Origin: Oceaniglobus trochenteri
GTDB taxonomy: Bacteria; Pseudomonadota; Alphaproteobacteria; Rhodobacterales; Rhodobacteraceae
Length of the DNA: 64,000 nt
Direction: 5' to 3'
Assembly: GCF_020529025.1 (NCBI RefSeq)
Contig: NZ_JACNMM010000007.1
Coordinates: 124,001-188,000, forward strand
The notes under the pieces are model-generated. The model was given only the letters and a program-made list of their open reading frames with translations, was not told the DNA's origin and searched no databases. The stretch's first letter is position 1. Every line of letters begins with the position of its first letter. Below are positions 58,914-64,000 of this stretch, in pieces. Position numbers and translations under genes: made by a program.

Positions 58914-60160
58914 AACCCGGAACCAGGATTGCCGACATTCGCGCCACGACAGTTGCCGTCCCGCTGGAGGCGCCTTTGCGCCATGCCAACGGCGCGCATT
59001 GGGGCCGCTTCGTGCGCACCCTCGTGGAGGTGATCGACGAGGAGGGGCGCTCGGGTTGGGGTGAGATGGGTGGCGGTGGCGAAAGCGCCGAAGCCGTGTT
59101 CCTGGCGATGAAGCCCTACCTGGTGGGGCACGCGCCGCTGCAGCTTGAACAGTTGCGCTGGAAGCTGATGAACCCGACCGCCAGCCTCTACAACAACCGG
59201 ATGCAGATTCACGCCGCGATCGAGATGGCCTGCATGGACCTTGCGGGCAAGCAGCATGGTCTGAGGGCCTGCGATCTGCTGGGCGGTGCGATCCGCGAAG
59301 AGGTGCCCTTCGCCAGCTACCTGTTCTATCGCTACACCTCGGAAGACGGCAGGGCAGGCGGTGAGGTGACACCTGACGAGATTGTCGCCCACGCCCGCGC
59401 GCTGAAGGAAAAGCACGGCTTCAAGGTGCACAAGCTGAAGGGCGGCCATTTCGCGCCCGACCACGATATCGAGGTCATGGAAGCGCTGGCCCAGGCCTTT
59501 CCCGACGACAGGCTGCGGCTTGATCCCAACGGTGTCTGGTCGGTCGAGGAATCGCTACGCGTGGCCGAGGCGATACGGCACCTGCCGAACGACTACCTCG
59601 AAGACCCGACCTGGGGCCTTGAGGGCATGCGCCGCGTGCGCGAAAGGATCACGATTCCCACGGCCACCAACCAGGTCGTGGTCAACTTTGAACAACTGGC
59701 CCAGTGCATCCGGCATTCCCTGGTGGACGTGATCCTGCTGGACACGACGTTCTGGGGCGGCCTGCGCCAGGCCTACAAGGCGGGCACGGTCCTGGAGACT
59801 TTCCAGTTCTCGGCGGCGGTTCATTCCTCGGGCGAACTGGGCATCCAGCTGGCCTCGATGCTTCACCTTGGCGCGGCGCTGCCGAACCTGAACTTCGCGG
59901 CGGATGCGCATTATCATCACCTGGTCGACGACATCCTGGTGGGCGAGCCGATGGCCTATCGCGACGGTGCGATCGCGGTGCCGACGGGGCCGGGGCTGGG
60001 GGTCGAGGTCGACCGCGAGAAGGTCCGCCAATATGCCGAGCATTTCCGCGAGGTGGGCGGCTATACCTATGACCGCGACCCCGGGCGCCCGGACTGGTTT
60101 GCCATGGTGCCCGAAACACGCTTTGCCGATCCCTCGGTGAAATCCGTTGGGGGGACCTGA
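58910..60160 (+). CDS. Glucarate dehydratase-like enolase-superfamily enzyme
   Basis: 416 aa. Motifs of the glucarate dehydratase group: FKVHKLKGG (KxK base), [10 protein letters not shown] (metal Asp and Asn), YLEDPTWG (metal Glu), [13 protein letters not shown] (third ligand region with Asn where Asp is common), [18 protein letters not shown] (catalytic His with SSGE) and [11 protein letters not shown]. Removes water from an aldarate or related acid to give a 5-keto-4-deoxy product. The gene overlaps the SDR by ATGA. With the uronate dehydrogenase at 62793 it forms an oxidative uronate route (inference). Confidence 0.88.
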   Translation: MKPGTRIADIRATTVAVPLEAPLRHANGAHWGRFVRTLVEVIDEEGRSGWGEMGGGGESAEAVFLAMKPYLVGHAPLQLEQLRWKLMNPTASLYNNRMQIHAAIEMACMDLAGKQHGLRACDLLGGAIREEVPFASYLFYRYTSEDGRAGGEVTPDEIVAHARALKEKHGFKVHKLKGGHFAPDHDIEVMEALAQAFPDDRLRLDPNGVWSVEESLRVAEAIRHLPNDYLEDPTWGLEGMRRVRERITIPTATNQVVVNFEQLAQCIRHSLVDVILLDTTFWGGLRQAYKAGTVLETFQFSAAVHSSGELGIQLASMLHLGAALPNLNFAADAHYHHLVDDILVGEPMAYRDGAIAVPTGPGLGVEVDREKVRQYAEHFREVGGYTYDRDPGRPDWFAMVPETRFADPSVKSVGGT

Positions 60161-60660
60161 CGGTTGAGGTTGGCGTTCGGGCGGTTCCTTAAACGCGCCT
60201 CCTGTTGGGATTAAGGGCAAGCGTGTCGGCCGATCGCTGCCATCATCTTTTCGCGGCAGACTTTTGCTGGCGTTTTCCCTCCGAGGCATTGGCAGGTGTA
60301 GGGGTGTATCGTCTTCTGGCAGATCCGGTTGTTCGCTCCTTCAAGGATCACCCGGCTGCCGGATCAGACGTCTCTGCACGGACTGGTGCTTCCATGTCCT
60401 TGACCGGGCCATATGCCCGAAGAACCCGCTCAGTTCTTCCGAAAGGCACTTCAAGGTAGCGCGCACCCCCGGGTTAACAGAGGCTTAATAAGCATGATTA
60501 TGTATCATTCGGCTTCCTGAGGGCCTCTCCAAATGCCCCTTGCCGGTATCATGGCCTGGTTGGCGGGCAAGGCAACCTGATGCCCGGAAACATCGCGCTG
60601 GCCTTGGCGTGGCAAGTAGGCGAACATGCCGGGGAAGCTGTTGACCGGAGATCGGTGTTC
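60161..60660. other. Intergenic region before the next enolase-superfamily gene
   Basis: 500 bp without a supported gene. Features seen: an inverted repeat GAAGAAC-N7-GTTCTTC at 60419-60439, an AT-rich patch 60473-60512 with TTAACA and a possible -10 (TTATGT), and inside it ATGAT-N5-ATCAT at 60494-60508, a candidate operator. These probably drive the gene at 60661. Short reading frames in 60205-60600 look like chance. The composition between 60170 and 60350 is less GC-biased and shows no codon pattern, so it may be a decayed remnant. Confidence 0.45.
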
Positions 60661-61878
60661 ATGAAGATCGAAGCGATTGAAACCTTCCTTGTCCATGCCG
60701 GCGCGCCCGGGGAAACTGCATGGTCGGGCAATACCGGAACCCGGTCGGGCGGGATGAGCATGGGAACGACGCGGCACTGGTTGTTCGTGCGCGTCACCGT
60801 GGAGGGCGGGCTGACCGGTGTGGGCGAAGGCAGCGGCTGGCCCCGCGTCGTCGAAACGGCAATCAACGATCTTGCGCCACTGCTCATCGGTCAGGATGCC
60901 CGCCATATCGAAAGGCTCTGGGGCATGATGCATCTGGCCACCATGAGCCATGGGCAGGTCGGCACGGTCGGGGGTGGCGCCGTCGGGGCCATCGACATGG
61001 CCCTGTGGGACATCAAGGGCAAGGCGCTTGGCGTGCCCGTGCACGAGCTTTTGGGCGGCAAGATCCGCGACAGCCTTCCCGCCTATGCCCATGCCTCGAC
61101 CCCTGAAATGGCCCGCAAGGCATGGAACATGGGGTATCGGGCTTTCAAGTCGGGCAATGTCAAGGGAACCGTGGAAAAGGTCGCGGCCCTGCGTGCGGAG
61201 CTGGGCCCCGAGGCCGATCTTATGGTCGATCTGCATGGTCCGCCCTGGCTGACCGTTGCCGACGCGATCGCCATGGGCCGGGCGCTGGAGCCCTATGGCC
61301 TTCTGTTCCTTGAAGAGCCCCTGCCGCCCGAGAACTTTGAAGGCTACGCCCGCGTTCGCGATGCCGTGGCCCTGCCGCTGGCGGCGGGCGAACGTCATAC
61401 AGGCAACCTTTGGTCTGCCGCGCCCCTTGTCCAGCGCGGCCTGGTCGACGTGGTTCAGCCCGACACGGGGCGTTGCGGCGGGATCACGCACTTCCGCAAG
61501 ATCGCGGCCATGGCCGAAGCGAATTTCGTTCAGGTGGCGCCCCATGCCGGCACCCTCGGCCCTGTGGCCGAATTCGCGGCGCTCCACTCCATGGCGGCGA
61601 TCCCCAATGCCATGATCCTGGAAAGGTTCGCAAAGGACTGGGAGGGGCGCTACCAGGTCGTCACGCGCGAGCCGGAGATGGTCGGGGGAAGGTTGATCGT
61701 GCCCGACGAACCCGGTTTGGGGGTGGATCTGAACCTTGACGAGATCGCGAAGTATCCCGGCGGGCATAATGCATCGGTGCCGAACACGGTGTCCTATGCG
61801 GAAGGCACCGAAAACGAATACGTCTATGTCCAGCCCCGCTGGCAGCGCACGACCGCCTTCGGGCGCGAAAGCAACTGA
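60661..61878 (+). CDS. Mandelate racemase/muconate lactonizing family enzyme (sugar-acid dehydratase-like)
   Basis: 405 aa from ATG 60661, GGAG ten nt upstream. Barrel motifs: AFKSGNVKGT (strand 2 with lysines), LMVDLHGPPW (metal Asp), LFLEEPLPPEN (metal Glu), PLAAGERHTGN (metal Glu), DVVQPDTGRCGGITHFRK and VAPHAGTLGPVAEF (catalytic His). The HG after Asp and AAGER are shared with DgoD- and ManD-type sugar-acid dehydratases. No in-frame upstream domain is credible before 60661. It stands alone between its promoter region and a hairpin, convergent with the epimerase-dehydrogenase pair. Substrate unknown, probably an aldonate or aldarate. Confidence 0.87.
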   Translation: MKIEAIETFLVHAGAPGETAWSGNTGTRSGGMSMGTTRHWLFVRVTVEGGLTGVGEGSGWPRVVETAINDLAPLLIGQDARHIERLWGMMHLATMSHGQVGTVGGGAVGAIDMALWDIKGKALGVPVHELLGGKIRDSLPAYAHASTPEMARKAWNMGYRAFKSGNVKGTVEKVAALRAELGPEADLMVDLHGPPWLTVADAIAMGRALEPYGLLFLEEPLPPENFEGYARVRDAVALPLAAGERHTGNLWSAAPLVQRGLVDVVQPDTGRCGGITHFRKIAAMAEANFVQVAPHAGTLGPVAEFAALHSMAAIPNAMILERFAKDWEGRYQVVTREPEMVGGRLIVPDEPGLGVDLNLDEIAKYPGGHNASVPNTVSYAEGTENEYVYVQPRWQRTTAFGRESN

Positions 61879-61883
61879 CAGGT

Positions 61884-61914
61884 GCACCCCCCTGCCCCTC
61901 GGGCCTGGGGGTGC
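61884..61914. terminator. Bidirectional hairpin between convergent genes
   Basis: Perfect 8-bp arms GCACCCCC and GGGGGTGC with a 15-nt loop, 5 nt after the stop at 61878 and 60 nt from the end of the opposing epimerase gene. No long T-run, so probably a weak or Rho-assisted terminator for both. Confidence 0.5.
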
Positions 61915-61974
61915 CTTCGCGGCCCTAGGATGCGATCCGGCGGCGGGGCCTCACCGGTGGGCGCAAGGCAAGGT

Positions 61975-62796
61975 TCAGCCCGGCAGAAGCGTCAGCCGCA
62001 CCTCGCCCGACAGGCTTGCGCCGGGGGCAAGGCGTGCCATCTGCGGCGCGGCGTCCATGTTGGGCGCATTGGTCAGGTGGCTGACCGGCTCGACGCAGGT
62101 ATAACCGCGCGGATTGTCATGAATGACCAGGTGGTCCATTCCCACGGGCGCCGTGATCCGCAACTTCGCCCCGCCCGACAGGGCAAGATCGACATAGCCC
62201 CACCCCGAGAGCGAGCTCGTCGCAGCCTGCAGGGGGCCGGGGCGGTGACGCTCACCCGTGGGCAGCCCGTCGTCATCGTGGGGCCACTGCCAGCGCGCAT
62301 CGGAGACGATGGTTTCGGCCCTTGGGAAATAGGGATGCCAGCCGACACCTGCGGGCATGTCCCGGTGATCGCGGTTGATGATCTCAAGCGTGACGGACAG
62401 CCCGGTTTCATCCAGCCGAAACACCTGCCGGGCCTCGAAGGACCAGGGCCAATCCTCGTCGGCGGCATAGAGGCAGCGCAGCGTTGCCCGGTCGGTGCCG
62501 TGATCGTCAACCTCCCAGGGGGTCCGGTGCGCGGGGCCGTGCAGGCTGTGCGGGGCGGCATCGGGATGGGCGGCAAGCCGGGCCTGCCCGCCGTCCCACG
62601 GAAAGGCGGCATTGCCCATGCGCCCGTGATAGGGAAACAGCGGATAGCCGCCGCCCTTGGGCCAGCGAAGGCGATCGAAGCTTTCCGCCGCGCAGGGATA
62701 GAGCAGATCGCCTGCCGACGCATGGATCAGCCGCAGCATCCGCCCGCCCCAGTCCGGGGCCAGGATTGCCGCAAGGTCGCCGCAAGAGATCTTCAC
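61975..62796 (-). CDS. Aldose 1-epimerase family protein
   Basis: 273 aa. Galactose mutarotase fold: APDWGGRMLRLIHA start, YPLFPYHGRMGNAAF (substrate Arg and Asn), HSLHGPAHRTPWEV (catalytic His), GVGWHPYFPRAE (second His) and CVEPVSHLTNAPN (catalytic Glu). Interconverts the alpha and beta anomers of a hexose or uronate. GTG 62796 is chosen because it overlaps the upstream stop as GTGA; TTG 62802 is possible. Coupling to uronate dehydrogenase makes sense, since that enzyme uses one anomer. Confidence 0.9.
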   Translation of the reverse strand: MKISCGDLAAILAPDWGGRMLRLIHASAGDLLYPCAAESFDRLRWPKGGGYPLFPYHGRMGNAAFPWDGGQARLAAHPDAAPHSLHGPAHRTPWEVDDHGTDRATLRCLYAADEDWPWSFEARQVFRLDETGLSVTLEIINRDHRDMPAGVGWHPYFPRAETIVSDARWQWPHDDDGLPTGERHRPGPLQAATSSLSGWGYVDLALSGGAKLRITAPVGMDHLVIHDNPRGYTCVEPVSHLTNAPNMDAAPQMARLAPGASLSGEVRLTLLPG

Positions 62797-63611
62797 GACC
62801 AAAGCGTCCGCTCGGCGTCGCCGTCGAAGCCGTTGCCGGCAAAGGCCCCGCCCTGAAAGCGATCGGCAAGCGTTTCGGCCGCCACCTCACCCTGAGCGGT
62901 AAGGGCATGGGCGCGATGATCCTCGGCGCGGTGGGCCGGGCGATACCCAAGCTGGAAGGCCTCCTGGTTGTCCCAGAAGGTGCGGACGTTGTCCGAGACA
63001 CCAAAGACGACGGCATGGTGCAGCTTCGGATGCTCAAGCCCTATGGCGCAGAGTTGCAGCAGGTCCTCGGGATGGAGCCAGACCGAAAGGCGGCGCAGAT
63101 CCAGAGGTTTCGGCGCAACGTTGCCGATGCGGATCGACAGGCACCGCATCCCGTGCTTGTCGGCATAGAGCGCCGCGACCGCTTCGCCGAAAACCTTGCT
63201 GAGCCCGTAATGGCCATCGGGACGCACGGGTTCCTTCGTGCCGATGCGGCGATGGCGGGGGTACATGCCGATGGCATGGTTCGAGGATGCGAAGACCACG
63301 CGTTCGACACCTGCGCGCCGTGCGCCTTCGAACAGGTTCATGACACCCTCGATGTTGGGCGCGGCAACCTCTGCCCAGGTGCCGTCGTTCGGCCGGCCGC
63401 CAAGATGGATCACGCCGGTCACGCCGTCGCAGGCGCGGCGGATGGCATCGACATCGCCAAGATCGGCCTGGCGGAACACCTCGCCTTCCGCCAGGTCGGC
63501 GGGTTCGGTCCGATCAGACAGGACAAGCCGTCCGTACCTTTGCAACAGCAGTGGCCGAAGCATGACCGCCACCCGTCCGGCAGCTCCGGTCACCAAGATC
63601 CTCTGGTCCAT
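62793..63611 (-). CDS. udh: Uronate dehydrogenase (NAD-dependent, extended SDR)
   Basis: 272 aa from ATG 63611. ILVTGAAGRVAVMLRPLLL (Rossmann motif), HLGGRPNDGTWAEV, VFASSNHAIGMYPR and YGLSKVFGE (catalytic Tyr and Lys) are the hallmark segments of bacterial uronate dehydrogenases, which oxidise galacturonate or glucuronate to the aldaro-1,4- or 1,5-lactone. Length fits (about 265-280). A longer start at 63707 would cross the promoter. Product lactones could be opened by the lactonases at 7641-10189 and the aldarate dehydrated by the enzyme at 58910 (inference). First gene of a two-gene minus-strand operon. Confidence 0.88.
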   Translation of the reverse strand: MDQRILVTGAAGRVAVMLRPLLLQRYGRLVLSDRTEPADLAEGEVFRQADLGDVDAIRRACDGVTGVIHLGGRPNDGTWAEVAAPNIEGVMNLFEGARRAGVERVVFASSNHAIGMYPRHRRIGTKEPVRPDGHYGLSKVFGEAVAALYADKHGMRCLSIRIGNVAPKPLDLRRLSVWLHPEDLLQLCAIGLEHPKLHHAVVFGVSDNVRTFWDNQEAFQLGYRPAHRAEDHRAHALTAQGEVAAETLADRFQGGAFAGNGFDGDAERTLWS

Positions 63612-63644
63612 CGTCCTGGCCTTTCCTGGGCGTTGCGTCCTTTC

Positions 63645-63730
63645 GCGATACTGCTTTTCGGCTCGCTTGTCAAAAGTGGTCTTTCCATTTCCAGCCCTGA
63701 TTGACAACTTATGACCCCTCTGCCTATCCT
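63645..63730. promoter_or_regulatory. Two divergent promoters between uronate dehydrogenase and GntR genes
   Basis: Minus strand: TTGACA (63673-63668), 17-nt spacer, TATCGC (63650-63645), for the uronate dehydrogenase operon. Plus strand: TTGACA (63701-63706), 18-nt spacer, TATCCT (63725-63730), for the GntR gene. The region between the -35 boxes is where a shared operator would be expected, but no clear palindrome was seen. Confidence 0.6.
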
Positions 63731-63751
63731 GCGGTTGAAAAGAGGTCGCCC

Positions 63752-64000
63752 ATGACGCCGCACAGCAGGAATTTCGCCGAAGACCCCGATCAGGACGACA
63801 ACGACGGGCCCGAAGAACTGCGCGAGTCGCCCCTTGCGGATCAGGTCTATGAACGCATCCTGGAACGCATCATCGACGGCGATTGCCCGCCGGGCACGCG
63901 CCTGCCTGCCGAACAGGCATTCAGTGCCGAACTGGGGGTGTCGCGCCCCGTCCTGCGTCAGGCGCTCAGGCAGTTGCGCGCCGATGGTCTGATTCAGTCG
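63752..64000 (+). CDS. GntR-family regulator, N-terminal part (cut by window edge)
   Basis: First 83 codons only. After an acidic lead (DPDQDDNDGPEE) comes the GntR winged helix: ADQVYERILERIIDGDCPPGTRLPAEQ is split as YERILERIIDGDCPPGTRLP and the recognition helix FSAELGVSRPVLRQALRQL, then ADGLIQS starts the wing. The subfamily cannot be told because the effector domain is outside the window. AGAGG lies before ATG 63752. Divergent from uronate dehydrogenase, so probably its regulator. Confidence 0.85.
   Translation, partial: MTPHSRNFAEDPDQDDNDGPEELRESPLADQVYERILERIIDGDCPPGTRLPAEQAFSAELGVSRPVLRQALRQLRADGLIQS

Noticed and set aside
60205-60459. 84-codon frame in the gap before 60661
   Set aside because: No ribosome site, no similarity to any family and atypical composition; treated as intergenic.
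1-64000. CRISPR arrays, tRNA or rRNA genes, insertion sequences, prophage or integrase genes
   Set aside because: I looked for regularly spaced repeats, cloverleaf-type sequences and transposase motifs and saw none. A dedicated scan could still find a small RNA.

Overview
The window is a GC-rich chromosomal segment of a Gram-negative bacterium. Family content (tripartite tricarboxylate transporter, ExoF/ExoP/ExoY-type polysaccharide genes, many sugar-acid dehydratases, dense operons joined by ATGA/GTGA overlaps) points to an alphaproteobacterium, most likely in the Rhodobacterales. That placement is inference from gene style, since the window holds no rRNA or tRNA marker.

Layout. (1) 1-7529, minus strand: a dipeptide-type ABC transporter operon led by an enolase-superfamily enzyme and a short-chain dehydrogenase. 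Divergent from it (7641-10189) are an IclR regulator fused to an SMP-30/lactonase domain and a free SMP-30 lactonase. A lone exported protein follows (10311-10853). (2) 11048-20181, plus strand: a nine-gene operon with a TctC/TctA/TctB transporter, an oxidoreductase, an isomerase, an enolase-superfamily enzyme, an epimerase-like protein, a TetR regulator and a DapA-like aldolase. An 18-bp perfect palindrome overlaps its promoter. (3) 20355-26647, plus: a galactonate-dehydratase-like enzyme, an SDR, an arabinose-type sugar ABC transporter and a GntR regulator. (4) 26780-57118: an exopolysaccharide locus (ExoF-like exporter, ExoP-like chain-length protein, five glycosyltransferases including an ExoY-like initiator, a polymerase/ligase-like membrane protein, a flippase, a methyltransferase, a Tat-exported beta-helix protein and a CocE-type hydrolase). 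Inside it lie a phosphopantetheinyl transferase and a three-gene NRPS-PKS operon (41155-53635). (5) 57274-64000: two GntR regulators around an SDR, a glucarate-dehydratase-like enzyme, a second enolase-superfamily enzyme, an aldose 1-epimerase and a uronate dehydrogenase.

How it works together. Regions 1, 2, 3 and 5 look like four separately regulated modules for uptake and oxidative or dehydrative catabolism of sugars, uronates and aldonates. Each has one or two enolase-superfamily enzymes, a different transporter class (or none) and a regulator of its own (IclR, TetR, GntR). Region 4 builds and exports a Wzx/Wzy-like polysaccharide.

The most unusual content is the assembly line embedded in region 4: A-PCP, then KS-AT-ACP-aminotransferase-C-A-PCP, then C-(A remnant)-PCP-TE. 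By motif reading it would extend an activated acid with malonate, convert the beta-keto group to a beta-amino group and add glycine. Release would be by a thioesterase with cysteine in place of the nucleophilic serine. The last condensation domain has Gln where the catalytic His is expected. A PPTase in the same locus and the surrounding polysaccharide genes suggest a peptide-like decoration of the polymer, or a small metabolite made alongside it.
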